64,000 nt of DNA. Source: Azotobacter bryophylli. Its GTDB lineage: Bacteria > Pseudomonadota > Gammaproteobacteria > Pseudomonadales > Pseudomonadaceae. Of this stretch, positions 36,789 through 47,966 are shown piece after piece. The notes under the pieces were generated by a model. It worked only from the letters and a program-made list of their open reading frames with translations. It was not told where the DNA came from and ran no database searches. Every line of letters begins with the position of its first letter. Position 1 is the first letter of the stretch. Location: positions 124,001-188,000 of the forward strand of contig NZ_JBHRSJ010000035.1 of assembly GCF_042643485.1 (NCBI RefSeq), given 5' to 3'. Both the position numbers and the translations under genes were made by a program.

Positions 36789-37518
36789 ATGACCCTGGAT
36801 TGGTGGAGCCTCGGCCTGCAGGCGATCAACGTAGTCATCCTCGTCTGGCTGCTGTCGCGCTTTCTCTTCAAGCCGGTGGCGAAGATCGTCGCCGAACGCC
36901 AGCAGGCCGCCGGCCGGCTGCTCGACGAAGCGGCGGCGGCCCGCGACGCCGCCGAAGCGCAGCGCGCTGCCGCCGAGGCCGAGCGCAACGAGCAGGCCAG
37001 CCAGCGGGCCGCCGGGCTGCAGGCGCTGGAGCAGGAAGTGGCGGCGATCCGCGCCCGTCTGCTCGAGCAGGCCGAGGCCGAAGTCGAAGAGCGGCGCGCC
37101 CGGGCGGAGCAGGCCCTGGCGGCGCAGCAGCGCAGTGCCCAGGCGCTCGCCGAGCAGCGCGCCACCCGGCTGGCCCTGGACGTCGCCGCGCGGCTTCTCG
37201 GGCGCTTGCCGGACAGCGTGCGCGTCGGTCCCTTCATCGACGGTCTGGCGACCGGCCTCGACCGCCTGCCGCCGGCCGTGCGCCAGGCTCTGGCCGCCGA
37301 GACCGGGCCCTTGACCCTGCTCGCGCCGCGGGCGCTGGCCGACGGGGAGCTGGAGGAGTGCCGCCGGGCGCTGGCCCGGGCGCTGGGCCGGGCTCCCGAG
37401 CTGAACCTGGCCGTCGAGCCGGGGCTGATCGCCGGCCTCGAGCTGGAAGGCGGCAGCGCCGTGGTGCGCAACAGCTTCCGCGCCGATCTGGCGCGCCTGA
37501 ACATGGAGTTGAGCCAGC

Positions 37519-37538
<20 letters not shown>
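36789..37538 (+). CDS. atpF: N-ATPase subunit b with delta-like C-terminal domain
   Basis: At 249 residues it is much longer than an ordinary b subunit (~156). An N-terminal membrane helix and a long Ala/Glu/Arg coiled coil (about 30-135) are followed by a C-terminal ~100-residue domain that may replace the absent delta subunit. No separate atpH is in the operon, as expected for N-ATPases. It overlaps atpA by 20 nt. Confidence 0.9.
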
Positions 37539-39047
<1,509 letters not shown>

Positions 39048-39051
<4 letters not shown>

Positions 39052-39893
39052 GCGGCCGCCTCGGCGAGGTCGCCGCTCACCTGGGGACCACATGCGAGCT
39101 GGGCGTGGTGGTTTCCGCCATGCGCAGCATCGCCGCGGCCCGCTCGCTGGAAGCCAGGCAGCGGCTGGGCGGCGTGCGCGCCTATGCCGCGACCCTGGGA
39201 ACTGCCATCGGCGAAGCCCTGGCCCTGCTGCCCGAGCCGCAGCGCCCCGCCGGAACGGGCGACGGCGCCGGTCAGCGCCTGGTTCTGGCGCTGTGCGCCG
39301 AGCAGGGCTTCGCCGGCGGCTACAACGAACGGGTGCTGGAAGTGGCGGCGCACGAGCTCGACGGGGCGGCTGCGGGACTGCTGCTGGTCGGCGAGCGCGG
39401 CGAGATGACCGCCGCGCAGCGCGGGCTGAAGCCGGAGTGGACTGCGCCCATGATGGTGCATCTCGACGAGGTCCAGGCCCTGGCCGGAAGCATCGCCGAG
39501 GCGCTCTACGCCCGTCTGGACGGCGGCCGCCTGACGCGGGTGACGGTGGTGCACATGCTGCCGGGCGAGGCCGGGCGCCAGGAGGTGGTGGCCCGGCCGC
39601 TGCTGCCGTTCGACTATTCGCGCTTCCCGGTGGCGCAGCGCAGCCAGCCGCCGCTGATCAGTCTGGCGCCGGCGCAACTGATCGCCGGCCTGGCCGAGGA
39701 GTACGTCTACGCCGAACTGTGCGAGGCGCTGGTGCTGGCCTTCGCCGCGGAGAACGAGGCGCGCATGCAGGCCATGGTGGTCGCCCAGGGCAACATCGAG
39801 CAGCGCCGCGGCGAACTGCAGGCCGAGTACCGCCGGGTGCGCCAGGACGAGATCACCGACGAGATCATCGAGCTGTCGGGGGCCCGCCTCTAG
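39048..39893 (+). CDS. atpG: N-ATPase F1 subunit gamma
   Basis: It starts at ATG 39048, overlapping atpA (ATGA). The 281-residue protein has N- and C-terminal helices (SAMRSIAAARS and RMQAMVVAQGNIEQRR) typical of the central rotor, with lower conservation in the middle. It is the last gene; its 3' end overlaps convergent folE2 by 29 nt. Confidence 0.9.
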
Positions 39894-40791
39894 CCGCCGC
39901 GGACTCCCGCTGCCACCCGCTTTGCGCTACCGCGTCGTGGGCGTGCAGGCTCTCGGCGTGCACCACCCGCAGGTGGAAGGCGTCCAGTCCCGGTTGGTCC
40001 ATCAGAGCGACGTGCAGGCGGCGGGCCGCGTCCTCGCAGAACATCAGATTTTGCCCGTTGGCCAGGGCGAAGGCCTGCTCGTCGGCGCGCTTGACCGCGG
40101 TCTGCAGGGCGGTGCCCAGGGCTGCTTCGGCGCGCTCGATCAGCTCGGCCAGGGGCAGCTGATCGCTATCGGCTGCCAGGCGCACCCGCAGCCGGGCGCT
40201 GCTGCGCTGGCTGTGCGGCGTGGCGAGGATGCCCCGGGTGCTGCCCAGCCAGGCGAGGACGTCCTCCGACTCCAGGGGGTTGCCGGCGAAGTCCTCGCTA
40301 AAGCGCTGCTGAATCAGCTGCCGCGCCAGCGCCGCCGAACAGGGACAGGTGGACGAGTAGCCGATCTCCACTTCCAGCTCCAGTCGCAGGCCTTCGGCGT
40401 CCAGTTGGCCGTGCACGACGAAGGGATAGGCCTTCCAGCCGCTCAGGGGGCTGACCAGCGCCGGCCGCTGCAGCAGCGCCTCGCCGCGCAGCTCCAGGCT
40501 GGCACGGCGGGACAGCCCGCGCTGGCTGGCGAGGAATTCCTCCAGCACGCCCCGCAGCAGCGCCGGCGTCAATTCCTCCGTTTCCAACCGGTGCAGTGCC
40601 AGATACAGGCGCGACATGTGGATGCCGCGCGCCTCGGCGGCGTCCAGGCTGACCCCGGCGCCGACGCGGGCGGCAATGCTCCGGCCGTGCAGCCGAATCG
40701 GCAGGGCGATGCCGTCCATGCCGACCCAGTCTAGCGGCAGGTCGAGAGGTGGGCTTTGCGTGGCGATATCCGGCAGGGGCGAGACGGGCAT
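39865..40791 (-). CDS. folE2: GTP cyclohydrolase FolE2 (type IB)
   Basis: A 308-residue protein with the GCYH-IB motifs GMDGIALPIR, HMSRLY, and the catalytic Cys region SSTCPCSAALA. It makes dihydroneopterin triphosphate for folate when Zn-dependent FolE is inactive. Its position divergent from zigA next to a Zur box supports zinc-limitation induction. Confidence 0.93.
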   Translation of the reverse strand: MPVSPLPDIATQSPPLDLPLDWVGMDGIALPIRLHGRSIAARVGAGVSLDAAEARGIHMSRLYLALHRLETEELTPALLRGVLEEFLASQRGLSRRASLELRGEALLQRPALVSPLSGWKAYPFVVHGQLDAEGLRLELEVEIGYSSTCPCSAALARQLIQQRFSEDFAGNPLESEDVLAWLGSTRGILATPHSQRSSARLRVRLAADSDQLPLAELIERAEAALGTALQTAVKRADEQAFALANGQNLMFCEDAARRLHVALMDQPGLDAFHLRVVHAESLHAHDAVAQSGWQRESAAARGGPPTAR

Positions 40792-40816
40792 GGGGCATCC
40801 GGCGATTGGGCGGTTA

Positions 40817-40839
40817 AAATGTTATGTTATAACTATTGC
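40817..40839. promoter_or_regulatory. Zur box
   Basis: The sequence AAATGTTATGTTATAACTAT closely fits the gammaproteobacterial Zur operator (GTTATRTTATAAC core) and lies between folE2 and the zigA start at 40870, so it can repress both under zinc sufficiency. Confidence 0.8.
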
Positions 40840-40869
40840 ATGTGTGCCACTGTCCAGTCGAGGTCTCCG

Positions 40870-42072
<1,203 letters not shown>

Positions 42073-42084
42073 GCCTCCCGCGCC

Positions 42085-42507
42085 CTACCGGTCGGCCTGT
42101 TGCTGCGGGTTGGCCTGCACGATACGCAGGGCCGGCACGCACAACTGCGCCAGGAGGTAGTCGGCGAACGCCTTGGAATAGGGTTGGCGGGCGATGGCCT
42201 GATCCATGCAGGCGAGCCATTCGCGGCTTTCCCGCTCGCCGATGCTCCAGCTGCGGTGGAACAGCGGCACGCTGATCGAGCCGTACTTCTCCGCGTAGTA
42301 CCGCGGCCCGCCGAGCCAGCCGCAGAGGAAGCTGGCCAGGCGCTCGCGGGACTCGGCCAGATCCTGCGGATAGAGGCAGCGGACGTTGGGCGCCACGTCG
42401 GATTCGTCCATGATCCGGTAGAAATCGTCCACCAGACGCTCAATGCCGGGTTTGCCGCCGGCGGCACGGAAGGAGGCGTCACCGACGCCGAATACGGGTT
42501 CGGACAT
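42085..42507 (-). CDS. Truncated haemoglobin (group II-like), paralogue B
   Basis: A 140-residue protein starting MSEPVFGVGD. It has the globin F-region LFHRSWSIGERE with a proximal His, the EWLACM Trp equivalent to TrpG8, and GWLGGPRYYAEKYG in the E/F turn. These match group II truncated haemoglobins, which bind O2/NO. It is the last of a five-gene leftward run. Confidence 0.85.
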   Translation of the reverse strand: MSEPVFGVGDASFRAAGGKPGIERLVDDFYRIMDESDVAPNVRCLYPQDLAESRERLASFLCGWLGGPRYYAEKYGSISVPLFHRSWSIGERESREWLACMDQAIARQPYSKAFADYLLAQLCVPALRIVQANPQQQADR

Positions 42508-42518
42508 CCGCTGGGAAC

Positions 42519-42950
42519 CTATTGGTCGTGATTGCAGGAGCTCGAGCAGGCAGCGGCCGGCTCGGCATCGGACGAGTCGCGGTTGCGGATGGCGTTGGCG
42601 ATCCGCTGCATCGGCGGCTCGATCATGGCCTTCACTTCCTCGCTGGCGCCGACGTCTTCCAGTGCCTTGTCCATGCACAGCAGCCACTGGTCGCGCTCTT
42701 TCGGGCCGATGGCGAAGGGGCTGTGCGGGCCGCTCATGCACATGGTGCCGTATTTGATCGCGTACAGGTGCGGGCCGCCCAGCCAGCCGGAGAGGTACTC
42801 GAACAGCTTCTGGCGGATCGGCGCGGTGTCCTCGGCATGCATGGCGCGGATGTCCGCGGCTTCCGGCAGGCGCTCCAGGTTGTCGTAGAAGGCGTTGCAC
42901 AGGCGGCGCACGCCTTCTTCGCCGCCGAGCAGTTGGTAGGGGGTGCTCAT
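42519..42950 (-). CDS. Truncated haemoglobin (group II-like), paralogue A
   Basis: A 143-residue protein with a proximal His in SGPHSPFAIG, QWLLCM at the G helix, and GWLGGPHLYAIKYG. It is a tandem duplicate of the next globin, 11 nt apart. Its C-terminus holds extra Cys/His (ACSSSCNH), possibly redox-active. It starts 116 nt after the SIR2-like gene. Confidence 0.87.
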   Translation of the reverse strand: MSTPYQLLGGEEGVRRLCNAFYDNLERLPEAADIRAMHAEDTAPIRQKLFEYLSGWLGGPHLYAIKYGTMCMSGPHSPFAIGPKERDQWLLCMDKALEDVGASEEVKAMIEPPMQRIANAIRNRDSSDAEPAAACSSSCNHDQ

Positions 42951-43066
42951 GGAATGGCTCCTGATTTCTGCAAGGCGCCTACTATTGCCGCTGACGCGGC
43001 GGGAGGCGTTGAGCTGGGTCATGCCCGCGGGCGCGACGGCCGTCCGCCGGTCCGTTCGGCGCGCCC

Positions 43067-43861
43067 TCAGCCTTCGACCAGCGCCTTGAGGAAGTTCTTC
43101 AGCGCCAGGCCAGGCTCGTCGTCGTCCTCCGAATAGAGCATGCGGATGCCCCACTGGCTGAGGATTTCCTCCTGCACCGGGTTGGGCTTGTGGGTGAACA
43201 CGTAGGAGATTGGTCGCACGCCGAGGGTCTCGTGCTTGCGCCAGATCTTCGACAGCTTGTGGAACAGAAGGCGGATGTTGGTATCCGAGAGGCTGTAGCC
43301 GATGAACAGCACCGCCTTGCTCAGGGTGTCGGCGCGCAGCTTGATGTCCAGCGGCGTCTCGAACTGCAGACGCTCGTAGTAGCTGGTCTCGTCCATCACC
43401 AGCGAGGCGTCGTCGTCGAAATCGCCATGGAACTTGACGATCTGGCGCACCCCGTCGCGGGCCTTGGCCAGGTCGCTGGCGTTGGCGATCTTGACGTAGT
43501 CGACCTGGTAGGCGTCGTGGGCGTTCTCCAGCCAGCGGTCGTAGTTGGTGGTGTAGATGGCGGGAAAGCGGCCGTGAACGATCAGGCGGTGGATCTCCGA
43601 GTCGCGGATGTCGATGTCCTTGTGCCACTCGCGGTCCATCCAGCTGCGCAGCGGGCCGATGTTGCCCTTCCTGATCCGGTAGTACTCGGCCAGGGAGAGG
43701 AAGTTGCCGTAGGTGTCGAAGACGTCCGGGTCGTAGTCGAGCTGCAGGGCGATCTCTTCGATCAGCTGGCGCCACGGCGGCAGGCCGATGTTGGCGGAGA
43801 CTCCCGAGCCGACGAAGAGGATCAGGCGTTTCTGGCGGTAGGCCTCCATGAGCTTTTCCAT
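43067..43861 (-). CDS. SIR2-like protein
   Basis: A 264-residue SIR2-fold protein. The NAD-binding motifs are intact: FVGSGVSANIG (18-26), TTNYD (104-108), catalytic His145 in KFHGD, and GYSLSD (188-193). The zinc-ribbon cysteines of deacetylase sirtuins are absent, as in NAD-hydrolysing SIR2 defence effectors. It is encoded 6 nt after the ITPase-like gene and shares its strand with the AAA gene. An NADase role is inferred, not shown. Confidence 0.85.
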   Translation of the reverse strand: MEKLMEAYRQKRLILFVGSGVSANIGLPPWRQLIEEIALQLDYDPDVFDTYGNFLSLAEYYRIRKGNIGPLRSWMDREWHKDIDIRDSEIHRLIVHGRFPAIYTTNYDRWLENAHDAYQVDYVKIANASDLAKARDGVRQIVKFHGDFDDDASLVMDETSYYERLQFETPLDIKLRADTLSKAVLFIGYSLSDTNIRLLFHKLSKIWRKHETLGVRPISYVFTHKPNPVQEEILSQWGIRMLYSEDDDEPGLALKNFLKALVEG

Positions 43862-43867
43862 GACCGT

Positions 43868-44413
43868 CTAGTGCTCCCGCAGGAAGCTGGCGAAGGCCTC
43901 CAGGGCCTGGCGTCGCATGGTCAGCCGCTGCTCGTCTTCCAGCTCGGCGCAGGTGCCCTCGCAGCCTTCGGGAATGAACACCCGCTCCCACTGCAGCTCG
44001 CTGTCGCCGCCCGGCTGCGAGGCGATGCGGCCGGCGACGCTGCCCTCGAAGAAGTACTTCTTGCGCCCGTCGCAGTAGCCGATCAGGGTCCTGGCCTCGG
44101 CCGTCGGGTCGTCCAGCTTGCCGATCAGCTCGACGAAGCGTTCCGCCGGCAGTTGGTCGAGAACGGTGCGCGTCAGCCCGCCGGGAAAGCCGTTCAGGCT
44201 GTTCACCAGCAGGCCGGTGTGCTCGACGAACACCGGCTTGCCGATCAGCTTGAAGGCCGCGAGCAGCTTGTCGCTGACCAGCCGCTGCATGTCCTGGGTC
44301 TGTAGCTCCTCGACCGCGAGCTTGCAGGGCAGGATCTCCACGCCGCTGGGCGCGAGGAGCCGGCGCACCTCGCGCAGTTCTTCTTCATCCTCGCTGAGAA
44401 ACCTGATCTTCAT
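43868..44413 (-). CDS. ITPase/HAM1-like protein with altered active site
   Basis: A 181-residue protein aligning end to end with ITPA/RdgB (VEHTGLLVNSLNGFPG ~ VEDTCLCFNALGGLPG; FEGSVAGRI ~ FRGRTSGRI). The key residues are changed: the TGNAKK loop is SEDEEE, VEDT is VEHT (His65), FGWDP is LQWER (140-144), and SHR is TMR (165-167). Pyrophosphatase activity is unlikely; a nucleotide-sensing role is possible. It sits between the AAA and SIR2 genes. Confidence 0.8.
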   Translation of the reverse strand: MKIRFLSEDEEELREVRRLLAPSGVEILPCKLAVEELQTQDMQRLVSDKLLAAFKLIGKPVFVEHTGLLVNSLNGFPGGLTRTVLDQLPAERFVELIGKLDDPTAEARTLIGYCDGRKKYFFEGSVAGRIASQPGGDSELQWERVFIPEGCEGTCAELEDEQRLTMRRQALEAFASFLREH

Positions 44414-44486
44414 GGCGTTCGCCGGCTGCTTGTCGGGGTATCCGATAAGACGGCCGCAGGCCGGCGAGGTTCTGATGGAACCACCG

Positions 44487-46190
44487 TCAGCCGGATTCGC
44501 CCATGTCCATGCCGCGGAAGATGCTGCAGCGCTCGAACACCGCCAGGGTCGGCGCCACCGCCTTGTGGTGGCAATACTTGGCCACCAGCTTGGCCAGCCC
44601 CTTGATGTCGCGCCCGCTGGCCGCGGGGAAGAGCTCGGCCAGCCGCTCGACCAGACCGGGTTCGAGAGCGAGGCCGAACTGCTCGGTCATCACCGCCCAG
44701 ATCCGCCGGCGATCCTCCAGCCCGGGCGGGTGGTACTTGATCAGGGCGATGCAGCGGGAGATCACCGCCTCGTCGATGTCGTCGACCCGGTTGGTGGTGA
44801 GGAACAGCAGCCCGTTGAAGTACTCCAGCACGCGCAGGAACACCCCGACCACAGCGTTGGCGGTGATGTTGTCGTCGCGGCGCTTGATGTACACGTCGGC
44901 CTCGTCGATCAGCATCACCGCGCCCCAGCGCTGGGCACGGGTCAGGGTGTCTTTGAGGGTCTTCTCCATCTCCGCGACGCTCAGGCCCAACTGCCCGGAA
45001 TGCACGCGGTACAGCGGGCGCTTGATGATCTCCGAATAGACCTCGGCGGTGAGGGTCTTGCCGACCCCGGGCGGGCCGGCGCAGAGCACCGTGGTGCCGC
45101 CGGACTTGCCCTCGACGATGTCGTCCATCAGCAGGTCCATCTCGGCGGTGAGGATGTCGATCAGGTCGGTCTGCTCCGGCGGCAGGATCAGCTTGTCCTT
45201 GAGCTCCGGCTGGTAGACGTAGGGCTGCATGTCGTCCACGTGGACCCACAGGTGGTGGTGCAGCTCCAGGTGGAACATCAGGATGTAGCCATGCACCGGC
45301 AGCTCGGCGAACAGGCCCTCGGGGATGTCGGCCCGGAGCGATTCGGCGGCTTTCTCCACCTTCTCGTCGTACTTCATGCTGCGCCCGGCCTTGCGCAGGT
45401 ACTTGCCGAGCACGTCGCCGGTGGCGTCGTGCACCAGGGCGCGATCCTTGATGATCTCCTCGTCGTTGACCAGGCGCGCGCTGCCGCCCGAGGAGGACAG
45501 CACCACCACGTCCTTGCGCGCCCAGTCGGTATGGCGATGGGTGGCGCTCGGGTCCTCGGCGAAGATGCCGGTGCCCCTGGCCGAGAACTGCCGGCCGTAG
45601 TCCGAGCGCCATTCGAAAAAGCGCCGGCTGGAGCGATCGTAGGCGGCGATCAGCTCGGCGGTTTCCTTGAGGAAGCCCTTGGCCAGGAAGATCTCGGCGA
45701 TGGTCTTGCCGTGGATGTCCCGCTCGAGAATGGTGAGGGTCTGGGAGACGATCCGAGCCATGGAGTTGGCTTTCAGGTCGATCAGGATGCGCCCGGTTTC
45801 CTCTTCCCCCGGCGGGGTGAAGTCGATGCGCGACACTAGGTAGGCGATCGGCTTGCCCGCGGCGTTGACGCGGAACAGCCAGCCGCGGATCGCGCCGCGG
45901 AGCAGGAATTCGGCCACGGAAGGCACCAGGCGCTCCAGATCGCCCTCGCCGAAGCGTTCGCCGCCGTCATGCAGTGCCCGCCCGAGGGTGGCCAGCTGAG
46001 CGGCGCGGACTTCCATGGCCGGGCCGGAGGCGACATACAGCCCGTGCAGATGCTCCAGTTGCGCCGTTGTCAGACGATCTAATACAACTTCGGCGCGGTT
46101 GCCGAACTTCAATTGCTGTTTCAGCGCCGACAACTCGGGAAAGGCATCGGCCAATGCCTCCACATATGTTCGCTCGATAAGAAGTTTCAT
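44487..46190 (-). CDS. AAA+ ATPase with novel N-terminal region
   Basis: The 567-residue protein has a ~330-residue N-terminal part of unrecognised fold, then an AAA domain with Walker A GPPGVGKT (about 370-377), Walker B VMLIDEAD (about 423-430), sensor-1 LFLTTNR and an arginine-finger-like VISRC. It lacks a nuclease or protease domain. It starts the directon that continues with the ITPase-like and SIR2-like genes. Confidence 0.85.
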   Translation of the reverse strand: MKLLIERTYVEALADAFPELSALKQQLKFGNRAEVVLDRLTTAQLEHLHGLYVASGPAMEVRAAQLATLGRALHDGGERFGEGDLERLVPSVAEFLLRGAIRGWLFRVNAAGKPIAYLVSRIDFTPPGEEETGRILIDLKANSMARIVSQTLTILERDIHGKTIAEIFLAKGFLKETAELIAAYDRSSRRFFEWRSDYGRQFSARGTGIFAEDPSATHRHTDWARKDVVVLSSSGGSARLVNDEEIIKDRALVHDATGDVLGKYLRKAGRSMKYDEKVEKAAESLRADIPEGLFAELPVHGYILMFHLELHHHLWVHVDDMQPYVYQPELKDKLILPPEQTDLIDILTAEMDLLMDDIVEGKSGGTTVLCAGPPGVGKTLTAEVYSEIIKRPLYRVHSGQLGLSVAEMEKTLKDTLTRAQRWGAVMLIDEADVYIKRRDDNITANAVVGVFLRVLEYFNGLLFLTTNRVDDIDEAVISRCIALIKYHPPGLEDRRRIWAVMTEQFGLALEPGLVERLAELFPAASGRDIKGLAKLVAKYCHHKAVAPTLAVFERCSIFRGMDMGESG

Positions 46191-46526
46191 GCCGCGGCAG
46201 CCTCTCGTTCGTTGAGTCCGTCAACAAGCAAGGCATATGCCGCAAGGATAACTCGTTGATTTAGCGATGAAAGATAGGCAAGCCTGTATCGTTCGGCACA
46301 AGCTGGAACGCATCGGTGTCGGGTAGGGAACAAGCCTCGAGCGTCATCCCGTCTGCATGCTTTTATTACCCATTGTTACTTTCTCTCGAATATTCATTTG
46401 TAGAAAATTTTTGTAATAGGCGCGTTTTGACGGAGGAAAATGGCGGCATTAGTCTTGCGACCAGATATGACGCAATGGCCACGCCCGGCGATCTGAATTT
46501 TTGGCAACCTCATCAAGAGATGAACC
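46191..46526. other. AT-rich divergent intergenic region
   Basis: 336 nt, markedly richer in A+T than flanking genes (for example 46380-46420), between the AAA gene and the DUF2076 gene. It should hold both promoters and could be a site for H-NS/MvaT-type binding. No gene seen. Confidence 0.5.
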
Positions 46527-47255
46527 ATGCAATCTGAAGAACAGAAGCTGATCGATGGACTCTTTTCGCGACTGCGCGACGTTGAAGGCCAATCCGCACC
46601 CCGCGATGCGCAGGCCGAGTCGCTGATCAAGGAATACGTCTCCCGGCAGCCGGCTGCTCCCTACTACATGGCCCAGGCGATCCTCGTGCAGGAGAACGCC
46701 CTCAAGCAGCTCGATGCCCGCGTCAAGGAACTGGAAGCGCAGATCGAGGAGCTGAAGCAGAAGCAGAGTGCCGCACCTCAGCAGAGCAGCGGCGGCTTCC
46801 TCTCCGGCCTGTTCGGCGGCGGGCGCAGCGAGCCCCAGCAGCCCGCGCGTCAGCCGGTCAGTACTCAGCAACCGGCGCGGGCCGGTGGCTGGCAGGAGCC
46901 GGGCGTGCCCGGTCGTGGCGGTTTCGGCCAGCAGCCGGGCTTCGGCCAGCAGCCCGCCTATGGCCAGCAACCGGGCTTCGGCCAGCGCGCCGCCTCCGGT
47001 GCCGGCGGCTTCATGTCCGGTGCATTGCAGACCGCGGCCGGCGTAGCCGGCGGCATGGTGCTGGGCAACATGCTGATGAACATGTTCGACGGCAACGACG
47101 AGCACGTGGCGAGCGCGCCGGCCGAGGAGCACGCCGCGCCGGAAGAGCACTTCGCCCAGGACGAGAGCTATGCCGACAACGGCTACGACTCCGGCGATGA
47201 CGGCAGCTTCTTCGGCGGCGACGATTTCGGCGGCGACGACGATAGCTTCATCTGA
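46527..47255 (+). CDS. DUF2076-family protein
   Basis: A 242-residue protein: helical N-terminus (LIDGLFSRLRDVE), coiled coil about 60-80 (KELEAQIEELKQKQ), a low-complexity Gln/Gly/Pro region with repeated GFGQQP units (130-155), a hydrophobic GAGGFMSGALQTAAGVAGGMVLG segment, and an acidic Gly/Asp tail. This is the DUF2076 layout. Function unknown. Confidence 0.82.
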   Translation: MQSEEQKLIDGLFSRLRDVEGQSAPRDAQAESLIKEYVSRQPAAPYYMAQAILVQENALKQLDARVKELEAQIEELKQKQSAAPQQSSGGFLSGLFGGGRSEPQQPARQPVSTQQPARAGGWQEPGVPGRGGFGQQPGFGQQPAYGQQPGFGQRAASGAGGFMSGALQTAAGVAGGMVLGNMLMNMFDGNDEHVASAPAEEHAAPEEHFAQDESYADNGYDSGDDGSFFGGDDFGGDDDSFI

Positions 47256-47292
47256 CCCTCGGGCCGCCTCCGCCGGACGGAGGCGGTCGACC

Positions 47293-47369
47293 NNNNNNNN
47301 NNNNNNNNNNNNNNNNNNNNNNNNNNNNNNNNNNNNNNNNNNNNNNNNNNNNNNNNNNNNNNNNNNNNN
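47293..47369. other. Assembly gap (77 N)
   Basis: A run of 77 undetermined bases directly after the DUF2076 gene. The true length is unknown. Confidence 0.99.
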
Positions 47370-47388
47370 GCCGCCAACGGGGAAGGCG

Positions 47389-47730
47389 TCAGACCTTCTT
47401 CACGAACTCCGATTTTAGTTTCATCGCACCGATGCCGTCGATCTTGCAGTCGATGTCGTGGTCGCCGTCGCACAGGCGGATGTTCTTGACCTTGGTGCCG
47501 ACCTTGACCACCAGCGACGATCCCTTGACCTTGAGGTCCTTGATCACGGTGATGGTGTCGCCGTCCTGCAGGACGTTGCCGACCGAGTCTTTGATCACTC
47601 TTTCTCCTTCCGCGGCTTCGCTCGCCTGAGTGGCCGACCACTCGTGGGCGCATTCCGGGCAGACCAGCATCTCGCCGTCTTCGTAGGTGTATTCGGAACC
47701 GCATTTGGGGCAGGGCGGTAGAGTGCTCAT
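47389..47730 (-). CDS. yjdM: YjdM/PhnA-family zinc-ribbon protein
   Basis: A 113-residue protein with an N-terminal zinc ribbon (CPKCGSEY ... CPECAHEW) and the C-terminal beta-rich PhnA domain (VKGSSLVVKVGTKVKNIRL). It was once linked to phosphonate use; the role is unclear. Confidence 0.92.
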   Translation of the reverse strand: MSTLPPCPKCGSEYTYEDGEMLVCPECAHEWSATQASEAAEGERVIKDSVGNVLQDGDTITVIKDLKVKGSSLVVKVGTKVKNIRLCDGDHDIDCKIDGIGAMKLKSEFVKKV

Positions 47731-47966
47731 GGATACTCCTCGGCTTCACTCAGGGGAAAACCGCAAATTATATAAGGTATTGATGCGTTTGAGGATTTTT
47801 CCTGGAGCAGAAGACCGGCCGGGGGTTTCGCCGATGCGGAAGGGACGCTTTTCCGGACGCAGCCCACCGCTCGTCGCGATTTCCGACGCCGGGCCGCAAA
47901 GCCCTGCCTGGATCGATGTCCAGACCCCCTGTTGTTTTGTATAGTATTGATTTTTTGGATTTTTTT

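Noticed and set aside
46900..47000. Short GFGQQP repeats as a possible CRISPR-like or tandem-repeat array
   Set aside because: They lie within the coding frame of the DUF2076 protein and encode a low-complexity linker.
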